From the NCBI GenBank assembly GCA_023254735.1, contig JALRKV010000119.1:1-64000 (forward strand): DNA of 64,000 nt, written 5' to 3'. This DNA is from Pseudomonadales bacterium. GTDB taxonomy: Bacteria > Pseudomonadota > Gammaproteobacteria > Pseudomonadales > Pseudohongiellaceae. The stretch's first letter is position 1; each line of letters opens with the position of its first letter. A model generated the notes under the pieces. The model ran no database searches. It had not been told where the DNA came from and was given only the letters and a program-made list of their open reading frames with translations. A program made the position numbers and the translations under genes. This document shows positions 38,861 to 48,238 of this stretch, piece after piece.

Positions 38861-39688
38861 ATGGGTTTTCAACGCTATTCACAGATGCAGAGACTCGCTT
38901 TTAGGGCGCGTGCACTGAGCCTCGCGGTCCTCTCTCTGCTGTTTATAGCCGGGAATAGCGGTGCGCAGGAGAGCACGGTTAAACGCTTTGGCTATCGTAT
39001 TGTGAGTAGCTATCCCGCGGACATCAATGCCTTTACTCAAGGCCTGAGTTATTTCGATGGATACCTCTACGTGGGAACCGGGAAACGCGGTCAATCGAGA
39101 CTGACTAAGCAGTCGCTGGAGACAGGCGAGGTGCTGCAGAGCACTGAGTTGAGTAGCCGCTATTTTGGCGAAGGGATTGAAATCGTCGGCGATCGAATCT
39201 TCCAACTCACTTGGCAATCAAACCTCGTCTACGAATACGATCTGGCGACGTTCGAGCAACGTGCAACGCATTACAATCCAACAGAAGGTTGGGGGCTCGC
39301 TTTCGATGGAGAGACACTCTATCTAAGCGATGGATCGTCTACATTGCATAAAGTCGACCCACAGACTTTTGCGTTCACGGGGTCGATTGAGGTGACCTAC
39401 AACAATCAGCCCGTCACTAACCTTAATGAGCTTGAGTTTATCCATGGCGAAATTTGGGCGAACGTCTGGCAGACCGAAGTAATTGTCCGCATCGATCCCC
39501 TGACAGGCAGGGTAAATAGCATTGTCGACCTGAGCGGGCTCGCCGAGCGAACGGCGCGTAACGGTGCCGAAGCTGTGCTTAATGGCATCGCCTATGACGC
39601 CGAGGCCGACCGCTTGCTGGTGACGGGGAAATACTGGTCGACTGTGTTTGAGATAGACTTGATTGATAAGAGCTTGAGAGAGAATTGA
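38861..39688 (+). CDS. Secreted glutaminyl-peptide cyclotransferase
   Basis: A 275-residue beta-propeller glutaminyl cyclase of the plant/bacterial type, which forms N-terminal pyroglutamate. A Sec signal (about 1-35, ending NSGAQ) is followed by the propeller with AFTQGLSYFDGYLYVGTG, the QLTWQSN and EGWGLAFDG segments, and LNELEFIHGEIWANVW with GRVNSIVDLSGL. AGGAG lies six bases before the ATG. The last codons run into an 11-bp repeat array. Confidence 0.9.
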   Translation: MGFQRYSQMQRLAFRARALSLAVLSLLFIAGNSGAQESTVKRFGYRIVSSYPADINAFTQGLSYFDGYLYVGTGKRGQSRLTKQSLETGEVLQSTELSSRYFGEGIEIVGDRIFQLTWQSNLVYEYDLATFEQRATHYNPTEGWGLAFDGETLYLSDGSSTLHKVDPQTFAFTGSIEVTYNNQPVTNLNELEFIHGEIWANVWQTEVIVRIDPLTGRVNSIVDLSGLAERTARNGAEAVLNGIAYDAEADRLLVTGKYWSTVFEIDLIDKSLREN

Positions 39689-39728
39689 GAGGGAATTGGG
39701 AGAGAGTTCAGAGAGAATTGAGAGTGCG
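39674..39728. repeat. Five imperfect 11-bp tandem units
   Basis: The units are TTGAGAGAGAA, TTGAGAGGGAA, TTGGGAGAGAG, TTCAGAGAGAA and TTGAGAGTGCG, head to tail. The first two include the last codons and stop of the glutaminyl cyclase gene. The rest is intergenic, between this gene and the convergent selD fusion. No hairpin results. Confidence 0.8.
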
Positions 39729-39783
39729 CTAGCGCTCTGACGTAATGCCGCTAACAGAAATCTCTTTACGCGAGCTGTTGTGT

Positions 39784-42042
39784 TTACTTTAGGATTATCG
39801 CGGAGTCCGTTGCGCCTATCTTGATCACACGACCGATAATCGCAGCACCGCTATGACCCGCTTTAATTAAGTCTTCGAGACAGTCCTTGGCGTCCGCTTC
39901 GGGTAGCGCTGCAAGTAAGCCCCCCGATGTCTGCGGATCGAATAGCAGTTGGAACCGCGGGTCGCTTCCAAATCCTTCGTGATTACGTATCCCCTTTGCG
40001 ACGCGAAGATTGCTCGGCTGAAGCGAGCTGTGAACGCCTGCGGACAGCAAATCCAGGCTACCATCAAGCGCGGGAAGCGAAGCAAGATCGAGTTCGGCCT
40101 CTAGCCGATTGGGGTCGAGCATCTCGAACAGATGTCCTGCCAGACCGAAACCTGTCACATCGGTGCAGGCGCTTGCGCCATGTTTTCTAAATACCTGCGC
40201 TGCGAGTTTGTTAGACAGCAGCATTTGCTCGATCGCAGACTCTATCCAACGATTGCGGCTGAGACTGCGCATGTCGGCGGCAAAAAGAGTGCCTGTGCCC
40301 AAGGGTTTTGTGATGATGAGAACATCGCCCTGACTGAGTGTGTGTTTAGCGAGACTCGTATTCGCCTCGGCAAAGGCGTTGACTGTAAGCCCTAGCTGCA
40401 GCTGGGGGTTCTCTGCGGTATGTCCGCCAAGCAGTTCGCAGTCGTTGGCATCGAGTTCGTGTTTACAACCACGCATGAGGTCTGCAAGGGTGTGTTTCAT
40501 GATCCGTTGACTCGCGAGAGGCAAGCCTACGACAGCGAGTGCGGAGTGAGGTGTCTCGCCCATGGCATAGATATCGCTGAGGCAATGATTGGTCGCAATG
40601 CGGGCGAAAAGCCAAGGATCGTCGATGAATGCGCTGATCTGATCGATACTTTGTAATAGCGCGCGCCCATCTCTCAGTGGAATAATTGATGCATCTTCTA
40701 TGGGCTTCTTTTCCGTCCCGACCGCGCCATGCAGATCGTCGAGTACCTCTCCAAGAAGGCCACCACCGACTTTTGCGCCGCAGCCTGCGCAGCGCATCGC
40801 GTGACGTCGGAGTTCGGCTTCGGCCTCGACATCCATAAGCCCATTGGTGAGATCGAGCTTGGTCTCCATCGAAGGCAACTGGCTAAAGCGTGTGACGAAG
40901 GCTTTGTCGATTCTCTGTTTCAATATCCAAGCTGATTTTCCCTGCAGAGACATTGTTTCGCGCGAGGCGATTGCGGTTTTGTCACCTAAGGAAATCAGAG
41001 CGAGCGCATGCTTTTGTGGTTTGAATGGCTTTAGTCGCTTACCAGCTGCGAATCGAACGAGATTGTCTGCCAAGGGTATGCCCGCGCGCACTGCGTAGAC
41101 ACCAGATTTTGGGCGGCTTGCACCGCGAATCGTCGCGGCATCGCCGGCAGCAAAGACAAAGTCATGGCTTGCTGACTGCAGAGTCGGTAGCGTATCGATG
41201 AACCCGTCGTCGCTCATTGCGATGCCGCAGCGCACGGGCCATTTTGGCAGGCTTGCGCCGGTTGCGTAAAAAGCCGCATCGCAAGCATACTCGCCGCCGA
41301 GATCAGTTTGCACCGAATCAGCCAGAAAGCGTGTTACTCGTTGGCCAAGCTCTACCTTTATATTGCGTCGGCGCAGCGTGTCGAGTGCGGCACGCCTCAC
41401 CTTCGTGTTGTGTCGCGCCAGTATTTCAGACGATGAGCTGATGATTGATAGTTTTAATGACGACTCCGACTCAAGCGCAAGCTTACACTCGGTGTGGATG
41501 CGGTATTGCATCGCTAGCGCGAGCTCGACGCTCGCGGGGCCTCCGCCTACCATCGTAATTGCATAGTCCTTTTGACTGCTCACGCGTTGAACCGCTTCTG
41601 CAAGCACGCTTTCCCATCGCGTCAGAAACTTATCGATAGGTTTCACAGGGCAGGCGAATTCGTCGGCGTCAAGGATGGTTGACGCATCAGGCTGCGACCC
41701 GATATTGAGCGAAAGGATGTCGAAATGAATTTCCGGCCTGTCGGCGAGGCGGATGATTTTAGCGTCGAGGTCGATATCCTCAACCGTCGCGCGAATGAGG
41801 CGAGCCTTGGCAAACTGCGCAAGAGGGCGCAGATCGATGTTCATGTCATCATGCGTAAGAAAGCCGCTGAGCGTGCCGGGCAGGGAGCCTGAGTAAGGCG
41901 TTTCTATGTCGCGGCTAATCAGCGTGATCGCGAGCCCCGGCACGGGCTTCATGCCGAGCTGTTTAAGCACAAATAGGTGGCTGTGGCCGCCGCCTATTAG
42001 CACCAGATGCTTAACCTGTGGAGTAAGGCTGTTTGTTTGCAT
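39784..42042 (-). CDS. selD: Fused FAD oxidoreductase/selenide, water dikinase
   Basis: A 752-residue fusion. Residues about 11-400 are a pyridine nucleotide-disulfide/NADH dehydrogenase-like FAD protein with LIGGGHSHL (16-24), MVGGGPASVELA and FVFAAGDAA. Residues about 416-752 are SelD, which makes selenophosphate from selenide and ATP. The SelD active site reads C418-A-G-C421-G-A-K424: C421 corresponds to Cys17 and K424 to Lys20 of the Escherichia coli enzyme, while Cys19 is alanine. SIDQIS and NHCLSDIYAMG match metal and nucleotide motifs. Such fusions are known. No selA, selB or ybbB is in the window. Confidence 0.92.
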   Translation of the reverse strand: MQTNSLTPQVKHLVLIGGGHSHLFVLKQLGMKPVPGLAITLISRDIETPYSGSLPGTLSGFLTHDDMNIDLRPLAQFAKARLIRATVEDIDLDAKIIRLADRPEIHFDILSLNIGSQPDASTILDADEFACPVKPIDKFLTRWESVLAEAVQRVSSQKDYAITMVGGGPASVELALAMQYRIHTECKLALESESSLKLSIISSSSEILARHNTKVRRAALDTLRRRNIKVELGQRVTRFLADSVQTDLGGEYACDAAFYATGASLPKWPVRCGIAMSDDGFIDTLPTLQSASHDFVFAAGDAATIRGASRPKSGVYAVRAGIPLADNLVRFAAGKRLKPFKPQKHALALISLGDKTAIASRETMSLQGKSAWILKQRIDKAFVTRFSQLPSMETKLDLTNGLMDVEAEAELRRHAMRCAGCGAKVGGGLLGEVLDDLHGAVGTEKKPIEDASIIPLRDGRALLQSIDQISAFIDDPWLFARIATNHCLSDIYAMGETPHSALAVVGLPLASQRIMKHTLADLMRGCKHELDANDCELLGGHTAENPQLQLGLTVNAFAEANTSLAKHTLSQGDVLIITKPLGTGTLFAADMRSLSRNRWIESAIEQMLLSNKLAAQVFRKHGASACTDVTGFGLAGHLFEMLDPNRLEAELDLASLPALDGSLDLLSAGVHSSLQPSNLRVAKGIRNHEGFGSDPRFQLLFDPQTSGGLLAALPEADAKDCLEDLIKAGHSGAAIIGRVIKIGATDSAIILK

Positions 42043-42160
42043 AGGACGTCAAACGCTCCGCAAGCGGTGATAAGATCGACATTCTAGCCTACTCTGCGCT
42101 GGAGTGTGCGACTGAGTAAGGCTCAGTTAGGCGTTGAGTGCGTCAGCCTGTGCTAAACTC

Positions 42161-42191
42161 TTGAACCTTAATTGATCGTACTGTTAACAGT
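42161..42191 (+). promoter_or_regulatory. Candidate promoter with palindromic operator for the YceI gene
   Basis: TTGAAC (42161-42166) lies 15-17 bases before a perfect 12-bp palindrome, ACTGTTAACAGT (42180-42191), which overlaps any -10 box. The geometry suits a repressor or activator site in front of the gene at 42242. The regulator is unknown. Confidence 0.45.
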
Positions 42192-42241
42192 GATCTCAAT
42201 AACTAAGCCTCCGAGAAATCAAGGCGTAAAAGGAGTATGTG

Positions 42242-42838
42242 GTGGTGAAATTCAATAGTCTAATACTTCAGCGCGTAGCGCTTGCAGTCACAGCGCTCGC
42301 GTTTAGCGCGGTAGCTTCTGCGCAGTGGTCACTCGATCTGGATGACTCGCAGCTGTCATTCGTCACAGTGAAGGCTGAGCACATTGCCGAAGTGCACTCG
42401 TTCTCGCGCCTCGAAGGCCAGATCGATGCAGCTGGCAATGCACGTGTTAGTATCGATCTTACAAGCGTAGAGACCGGAATTGCCATTCGCAATGAGCGCA
42501 TGCAGACGATGCTGTTCGAGACAGGGCTCTACCCACAGGCGACTGTCAGAGCGGCAATAAACACCGACGCGCTGAGTGCTATCGCGGTTGGCGAAGACAT
42601 GACGCTCGATACACAGTTGACGCTGGCACTGCATGGCGCAGAGACCGTAATCTCGGCGCCGCTGCGGGTGACACGGCAGACAGATGGCGTTCGCGTGACG
42701 ACCCTTTCGCCCCTGATCGTCACAGCCGAGTCCGTAGGGCTTGTCGCTGGCGTTGAGAGTCTGCGAGAGATAGCCGGCCTTCCGAGCATCAGTCGCGCAG
42801 TGCCAGTGACCTTCTCAGTCAAGTTCGTCGCCGACTAA
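42242..42838 (+). CDS. YceI-like periplasmic lipocalin-fold protein
   Basis: A secreted protein of about 198 residues with a YceI domain, a lipocalin-like barrel that binds isoprenoid or lipid molecules. A Sec signal ends ASAQ. The domain shows LDLDDSQLSFVTVK, the SFSRLEGQID segment and IRNERMQTMLFETGLYP. The start region is three GTG codons in a row (42239, 42242, 42245) behind AGGAG. Spacing favours 42242 or 42245; I use 42242. It is convergent with a TonB-dependent receptor gene. Confidence 0.85.
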   Translation: MVKFNSLILQRVALAVTALAFSAVASAQWSLDLDDSQLSFVTVKAEHIAEVHSFSRLEGQIDAAGNARVSIDLTSVETGIAIRNERMQTMLFETGLYPQATVRAAINTDALSAIAVGEDMTLDTQLTLALHGAETVISAPLRVTRQTDGVRVTTLSPLIVTAESVGLVAGVESLREIAGLPSISRAVPVTFSVKFVAD

Positions 42839-42861
42839 TTGAGTTTCTTTTAAACGGCCCG

Positions 42862-44955
42862 TCAGAACGAATAGCGCAGCATCGCACGAATGACGCGGGG
42901 ATTAGACGGATGGAAGTGGATGTCCTCCATTGCCTCGACCTCCCCCGGCAGGCGTGACTCGAAGAAAAAGGCGATGTCGTCGTCCTCTGCATCGAGCAGA
43001 TTGAGCACATCGATACCCATCTCCCACGCACCAGCTGCGTAGGAGACCCCGGCGTTAATGAGAGTTGAGTTCTCTTTCATGACACTCTCATCTTCGGTAA
43101 GTGCCGCATCGCCGAAGTAACGGACGCGCAGACTCGCCGTAACCCCTTGGGTACCAACATAGGTCAGGCCCGCAGCGGCAACGTTTTCATGGGCATCGGT
43201 GATGCTGTTTGCGCCGTCGGGCAAACCTCTAAAATGACCTCTTGCTCGTGCGGCGCTCAAATCGATAACGAGCCTTTTACTGATCGAGTAGAACGCATTG
43301 AGCTCGACACCGCTGCGCCGTGTTGGGTCGCTCGGTTCGGTTGTGCCTGCGTCACCCACGAAAACCAGCTCTGAGTCGGTCGCAAGCTCGAACGCGGTTA
43401 GCGAAATATTGAAGCCTTTGAGGTTGTCATAGCGAAAGCCAATCTCGCCGCCGCGCCCCTCTACCAGAATATCTTGCGCCTCGGTGTCTTCGCCAGTAAC
43501 GGGGTCAATTCGGTTCACTGCGGCGCGCACATCATTCGAATGAAATCCGTGTCCATAGTTCGCGTAAAGCTCAAGCGAGTCCGAGAGGCGGTATGCGAGT
43601 CCGAATTTTGGCTGCAGCAGCGCATCACTTTCAGAGCCGGAATTTTCCGCTCTTAGCGCTTCGACATCGAATCGAATGTAGTCGGCGCGAAGCCCAGTGG
43701 TGAGCCGAAGATTTTCACTCAGCGCTAATTCGCTCTCAGCATAGGTAGACAAACTCAACTCCCGTGCGCTGTCTTCGCGCACGCTACCATAGCGCAGCCG
43801 GCTGCGAGTATTGAATAGATTGAGTTCCTGCACATCGTCAACCCTCACCTCTGCGCCAAAAAGTCCCGCTGCCTTGAGTCCCATGATTTCGAATCGGCTC
43901 TGGCGGACAAGCGAGCCGCCGAAAAGCACTCGCTCGTCTTCCTGTTCAAATTCATCGCCGTTGATGGGGTCGTTGAGAGAATAGGTTGGGTTGTTGATCA
44001 GGCTCATGTAATAGGCGCTGGCGTAGGCCGTTAAATCCCATTCGCCCATTTCGAAGCTCCCGCTAAGCGAGTAGCGGTGAGATTGGCCACCGAGGTCGGG
44101 ATCAATGAAGCCAAAGCGGTCGATCTGCCCAGAGGTCACCGCGCGTTGCGGCACTTGATTGGTCGATATCCACTCGGAATCGTAAGCGGTAAGGGTGAGC
44201 TGGCTAGGAATACCTGCGATTTCACCCGTATATTTAAGAAGGCCATTGTATTTGCGTACGTCTTGGTCGAGCACGAACATGCCATTGGTCTGCTGATGCT
44301 CGAGGGCGTAGAGCAGGCTACCCACCTCAGTGCTTACGGAGTCGGCGGCGACGAGTCGGATTTCGTCCCCCGAGCCTACGGTGACTTCCACAAAGCCTCT
44401 TTCGAGCGAGTCGTAGGTTTTCATCGAGCTAGTGCCGGCGAGTGAGAAATCTCCCGTATTCGCAAAATAGGGGCCTTTTTTGAAATCGATTCGTTCGATT
44501 ACCTCGGGGATGATGAAGTTGAGATCCATATAACCCTGCGCATGCGCATGGGTGCGAAAGTTTACCGGCATGCCATCAAAGAAGGTCGAGAAATCTGAAC
44601 CGTGATCGAGGTTGAATCCCCTGAGAAAATATTGGTTGGCCTTGCCCGGCCCGCTGTGCTGAGTCGCAATCATGCCCGGGACGACCTCTACCAATTCGCC
44701 AACGCGGGCGAGAGGTCTCGTTGAGAAGTCGGCATAGCCCACAACACCCTGCGAGGAGGAGTCGGCGCTGCCGAGCAGTTGCAGCGAGCGGCCCCACACA
44801 ACGACCTCTTCGATAACGTCGCTGCTGCTCTGAGCGCTGACGACCATGGAGTGCATCGAGGCGGCGAGGGCAACGCCGAGGGCTATTTCGTTGAGTGGGC
44901 GGCAGTGGAGACTGGAAAACGTGGATCTAGTAGCGGATGACACGGTTATCGGCAC
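42862..44955 (-). CDS. TonB-dependent outer-membrane receptor
   Basis: A 697-residue receptor. A signal peptide ends VVSAQ and is followed by a TonB-box-like DVIEEVVVWGRS. The plug domain (to about 185) has VGELVEVVPGMIATQHSG and ANQYFLRGFNLDHGSD. The remainder is a beta-barrel ending in the aromatic LRYSF signature. The substrate is unknown: no siderophore or vitamin genes are adjacent, though a minus-strand MFS permease gene lies just upstream and may share its transport role. The GTG at 44955 is the best start. Confidence 0.9.
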   Translation of the reverse strand: MPITVSSATRSTFSSLHCRPLNEIALGVALAASMHSMVVSAQSSSDVIEEVVVWGRSLQLLGSADSSSQGVVGYADFSTRPLARVGELVEVVPGMIATQHSGPGKANQYFLRGFNLDHGSDFSTFFDGMPVNFRTHAHAQGYMDLNFIIPEVIERIDFKKGPYFANTGDFSLAGTSSMKTYDSLERGFVEVTVGSGDEIRLVAADSVSTEVGSLLYALEHQQTNGMFVLDQDVRKYNGLLKYTGEIAGIPSQLTLTAYDSEWISTNQVPQRAVTSGQIDRFGFIDPDLGGQSHRYSLSGSFEMGEWDLTAYASAYYMSLINNPTYSLNDPINGDEFEQEDERVLFGGSLVRQSRFEIMGLKAAGLFGAEVRVDDVQELNLFNTRSRLRYGSVREDSARELSLSTYAESELALSENLRLTTGLRADYIRFDVEALRAENSGSESDALLQPKFGLAYRLSDSLELYANYGHGFHSNDVRAAVNRIDPVTGEDTEAQDILVEGRGGEIGFRYDNLKGFNISLTAFELATDSELVFVGDAGTTEPSDPTRRSGVELNAFYSISKRLVIDLSAARARGHFRGLPDGANSITDAHENVAAAGLTYVGTQGVTASLRVRYFGDAALTEDESVMKENSTLINAGVSYAAGAWEMGIDVLNLLDAEDDDIAFFFESRLPGEVEAMEDIHFHPSNPRVIRAMLRYSF

Positions 44956-45092
44956 CTATGAATCAGTTATGTGGCGCGCGCAACCGGCACGGCGTTGCTG
45001 CGCAATTGTGAGATCGTGCAGGTTACGCAGTAGACGCACTAAGGGTAAGTTGCAATAGGTTTAATAACGTTAAATGCTCGGTTTAAACGGTG

Positions 45093-46292
45093 TTATCGCG
45101 TGGCAGAGAGCTTCGTTTCGAGTTCGGGCTGGGGACTGTCCGGTATTAACTGCGATAGCGTCAGTGAAAGCGCGGCGATGCCCGCCCCGATGAGGAAGAC
45201 AGCGCTTGAATTTGTGACCCAGACAATTCCGAGCAGGGCAGGGAGCACGACGGCGGCGATGTGGTTGATAGTGAAACTGATGCTCGATGTCGCCGCAATG
45301 TCGGCTGGGTCTGCGATCTTCTGAAAGTAGGTTTTGATCGCAATTGCCATGGCGAAAAAGAGGTGGTCGAGCAGATAAAGTAGAATGGCAATGGCGAGCG
45401 TGTCGACAAAAGCATAGCTCACGAACACGAAGATGAGTCCAATGTATTCGAGCGTCAACGCGCGGCGCTCGCCGATGCGCGCGATAAGCCTGCCTATTTT
45501 TGGTGCCAAATAGAAGGTCAGAACTGCGTTAACGAGCGTTAGCATAACAACGTCTTCGATTGGAAAATCAAATTTCTCGACGAGCAAGAAGCCGGCGAAC
45601 ACGACGAATATCTGACGACGCGCCCCTGCAAGAAACGTTAGGGAGTAATACAGCCAGTAGCGTTTTCTCAGAAACAGCGTTTTGCGTTGTATAACCGCGT
45701 CGGGGAAGTAGGGGATTCGTAGACGACAATAAACCGCGATTGCGACGGCCGCGCCTCCGGCGAGACCATAAATAAGAATGTAGTTAGCGCTAAATAGAGC
45801 GAGATAAAGATAGAGCGCACTCAGAATCGCAAAGTTACACAGTGATTTAACACTCAGTAACTGACCCATAACAACCGGTGCTTCCTCTTTCGATAGCCAC
45901 TGCAGGCTTAGCGAATTCTGTAGCGTTTCGAGGTAGTGAAAGCCGATCGACATGAGCACCGTGGCAAAATAGAGCCACAGCGCCTGCGGAAAAAAGGCGG
46001 TGATTGCGGTGCCAATGCCGAGAGTAGCAAGCGAGAGTAGCGCGAAGGTTTGCTGTCTTAGGTAAATCATTACCAGTATTGCGGTGAAGGCGAGGAAGCC
46101 GGGTACCTCGCGTAGGCTCTGCAGCAGGCCGATTTCTTTGCCGGTGAATGACGCTTCTTCGACGACAAAATTATTCAGTAGTACCTGCCATGTTGCGAAT
46201 GCGATGGTGTTACCGATAGCGAGCAGAAATAAAAGGGTCTTTTGGTCACCTCGACCGAGGGCTTCGCGGAGAGTGCCTAGCATATTGGACAT
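45093..46292 (-). CDS. Major facilitator superfamily transporter
   Basis: A 399-residue membrane protein with about twelve predicted helices and a short charged tail, consistent with an MFS permease. The loop motif RLIARIGERRALTLEY between helices is the usual basic MFS loop. It lies upstream of the TonB receptor on the same strand, 137 bases apart, so it may move the receptor's substrate across the inner membrane. No substrate is suggested by sequence alone. Confidence 0.85.
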   Translation of the reverse strand: MSNMLGTLREALGRGDQKTLLFLLAIGNTIAFATWQVLLNNFVVEEASFTGKEIGLLQSLREVPGFLAFTAILVMIYLRQQTFALLSLATLGIGTAITAFFPQALWLYFATVLMSIGFHYLETLQNSLSLQWLSKEEAPVVMGQLLSVKSLCNFAILSALYLYLALFSANYILIYGLAGGAAVAIAVYCRLRIPYFPDAVIQRKTLFLRKRYWLYYSLTFLAGARRQIFVVFAGFLLVEKFDFPIEDVVMLTLVNAVLTFYLAPKIGRLIARIGERRALTLEYIGLIFVFVSYAFVDTLAIAILLYLLDHLFFAMAIAIKTYFQKIADPADIAATSSISFTINHIAAVVLPALLGIVWVTNSSAVFLIGAGIAALSLTLSQLIPDSPQPELETKLSATR

Positions 46293-46367
46293 TGTCGGAG
46301 CCTCGGAATCGGGTCTGGTTGACTAGCTCGGCTAGCGTGTTGGCGCCGCAGATTATATCATCGACCC

Positions 46368-47444
46368 ATGCAGTCTTCCCTTTCGATTTACGCCGGTCCA
46401 AAGGCGCGTACCCAACTCCTTGAACAGGGCGTCACAGCGTCTCAATTTAACGTCATGGTTGGCGCCTCAGGCGGCCCTAAATGGTTTGTGCTCTACGGAC
46501 TTGATCGCTACTTATTTGGCACTTTTCTGCAGGAGAGAACAGAGCCATTACTCACGCTCGGCTCGTCGGCGGGCGCTTGGAGGATGTGCTGTCTCGCGAC
46601 TGCGGATCCTGTCGCCGCTATCGATCGTCTCGCTAAGCTGTATAGCGAAGAGCAGTATTCCGACACGCCCACCCAGCGTGAAATAACGCTCAAAGCCGAG
46701 GCCATGCTCGCGGGCATGCTTGGACCAACTGGCGCGGCGGAAATAGCATCGAACGAGAGGTTTCTAACGACCATCGTTGCGGATCGCAGCCGCGGATTTG
46801 GTTCATCGAGACATAAAGGCCTACAGACTGCGTCGCTCGGCTTAGCGGCGCTGGCGAATGTCGTTTCTCGTCGCAGCCTGTCGCTTTTTTTCGAGCGCAC
46901 TCTCTTCTCGACCCAGGGTAGGGAGTCGCCTTGGGCTTCTGTCGACGATCTGCGCACGACGCTCGTACCGCTGCGAGAAAACAATATCATGCAGGCGATG
47001 ATGGCAACTGGTGCGATCCCCTATGTGCTCGAGGGCGTGCGCGACATACCTGGTGCGCCATCGGGTCTTTATTGGGATGGGGGCATGACCGACTACCATT
47101 TCGATATGGATTTTCATGCGGGCGATGGGCTAGTTCTCTATCCACATTTTTCGGCCGAAGTGATTCCTGGCTGGTTCGATAAAGCGCTCCCTTGGCGTCG
47201 TGCTCATGCGCAGCACTACGATCGAGTGGTCCTCGTGACACCCTCCAAAGAGTTTGTGGCAACGCTGCCAAATGGGAAAATCCCAGACCGCAAAGACTTC
47301 GAAAAACTCGGCGCTGACGAGCGGATACGCTGCTGGCGTCAGGTTCTGAAAGCGAGTGAGCGACTTGCCGTAGATTTCCAAGAACTCGTCGAGTCGGGCG
47401 TGGGGCTCGATCGTATTCGGCCTTTCTCTGAACGTGATCGCTAG
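46368..47444 (+). CDS. Patatin-like phospholipase
   Basis: A 358-residue cytosolic patatin-family lipid hydrolase. The Ser-Asp dyad is visible: S67 in the nucleophile elbow LTLGSSAGAW (GxSxG at 65-69) and an aspartate in WDGGMTD (DGG at 237-239). The oxyanion loop is the early VGASGGPKW. No signal peptide is seen. It diverges from the MFS gene and is followed by a GNAT and a thioesterase gene on the same strand. Confidence 0.87.
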   Translation: MQSSLSIYAGPKARTQLLEQGVTASQFNVMVGASGGPKWFVLYGLDRYLFGTFLQERTEPLLTLGSSAGAWRMCCLATADPVAAIDRLAKLYSEEQYSDTPTQREITLKAEAMLAGMLGPTGAAEIASNERFLTTIVADRSRGFGSSRHKGLQTASLGLAALANVVSRRSLSLFFERTLFSTQGRESPWASVDDLRTTLVPLRENNIMQAMMATGAIPYVLEGVRDIPGAPSGLYWDGGMTDYHFDMDFHAGDGLVLYPHFSAEVIPGWFDKALPWRRAHAQHYDRVVLVTPSKEFVATLPNGKIPDRKDFEKLGADERIRCWRQVLKASERLAVDFQELVESGVGLDRIRPFSERDR

Positions 47445-47465
47445 TGGGTATCTGAGGTATCAAGC

Positions 47466-47999
47466 ATGGGCGACTCTCTTTTAGATTTGGAAAAAGGCGA
47501 GCAGCAATCGATCGTCATTCGGGCAGCCACTACTAAAGATGCGAAAGCACTGGTCGCGATTTATAACCGCTATATTTTAGAGACAGTCGTCACCTTCGAG
47601 ATTGAGCCGATCACAGAGGCAGACATGTTGCAGCGCCTTGCTAAAGTTGAGGCGACGATGCCTTGGCTTGTTGCGGTGGATTCAAGCGGGGCGATTGCGG
47701 GTTATTCGTACGCTACGCAGTGGAAGGCTCGCGCGGCCTATGATTTTGCACGAGAGGTTACAGTTTATCTAAAGCCAGGCTTTGAGAATTTAGGCTACGG
47801 TACGAAGCTTTACAGGGCGCTGATAAGTATTTTGCAGGAGACGCCGATACATGTCCTAATCGCGGGCATTGCGCAGCCAAATGCTGCCAGCGTCGCTTTG
47901 CACGAGAAAATCGGCTTTAAGAAAGTAGGCGAATTTGAAGAGGTCGGACTCAAATTTGGTCGGCGAGTCAACATGGGTTACTGGCAACTATTGATATGA
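47466..47999 (+). CDS. GNAT family N-acetyltransferase
   Basis: A 177-residue GNAT acyltransferase of the phosphinothricin-acetyltransferase (Pat/YncA) type. It shows IYNRYILETVVTFEIEPI near residue 35 and the acetyl-CoA region EVTVYLKPGFENLGYGTKLYRAL, with GIAQPNAASVALHEKIGF later. These enzymes acetylate small amines such as methionine derivatives or glufosinate. The substrate here is unknown. GAGG precedes the ATG; the stop overlaps a possible next ATG (ATGA). Confidence 0.88.
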   Translation: MGDSLLDLEKGEQQSIVIRAATTKDAKALVAIYNRYILETVVTFEIEPITEADMLQRLAKVEATMPWLVAVDSSGAIAGYSYATQWKARAAYDFAREVTVYLKPGFENLGYGTKLYRALISILQETPIHVLIAGIAQPNAASVALHEKIGFKKVGEFEEVGLKFGRRVNMGYWQLLI

Positions 48000-48049
48000 G
48001 AATTAAATGCAAATCCTTCCCGCGGGCAGGTGTCGGAGTTCACTTCTCT

Positions 48050-48232
48050 ATGTTGAAGTTAATTGCGGCTCTGGCACTTTGTCTCTCGCTTAATTCCTGT
48101 TTGGGCATCGCCGTAGGCGCGGCAAGTGCGACTGTAGGCGCTGGGATAGCCGTCGCGAAAGTCCCTGTTAAGGTAGTTGGAAAGGCTGCTGGGGCGACAC
48201 TTGGGCTCATACTCCCAGATGGAAAGGAATAG
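48050..48232 (+). CDS. Small lipoprotein (60 aa), unknown function
   Basis: A 60-residue protein with a lipoprotein signal ending LSLNSC (C17 from this start), followed by a short glycine- and alanine-rich hydrophobic segment and a lysine patch. It resembles tiny lipoproteins of unknown role. An in-frame ATG at 47996 overlaps the GNAT stop codon (ATGA) and would add 18 residues. The start used here gives a normal signal length with GGAG eleven bases upstream. Confidence 0.65.
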   Translation: MLKLIAALALCLSLNSCLGIAVGAASATVGAGIAVAKVPVKVVGKAAGATLGLILPDGKE

Positions 48233-48238
48233 CGCTTG

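Noticed and set aside
40779-40793. Selenocysteine codon in SelD active site
   Set aside because: The codons at C418 and C421 are TGC-type cysteines, not TGA, so the protein is not itself a selenoprotein here.
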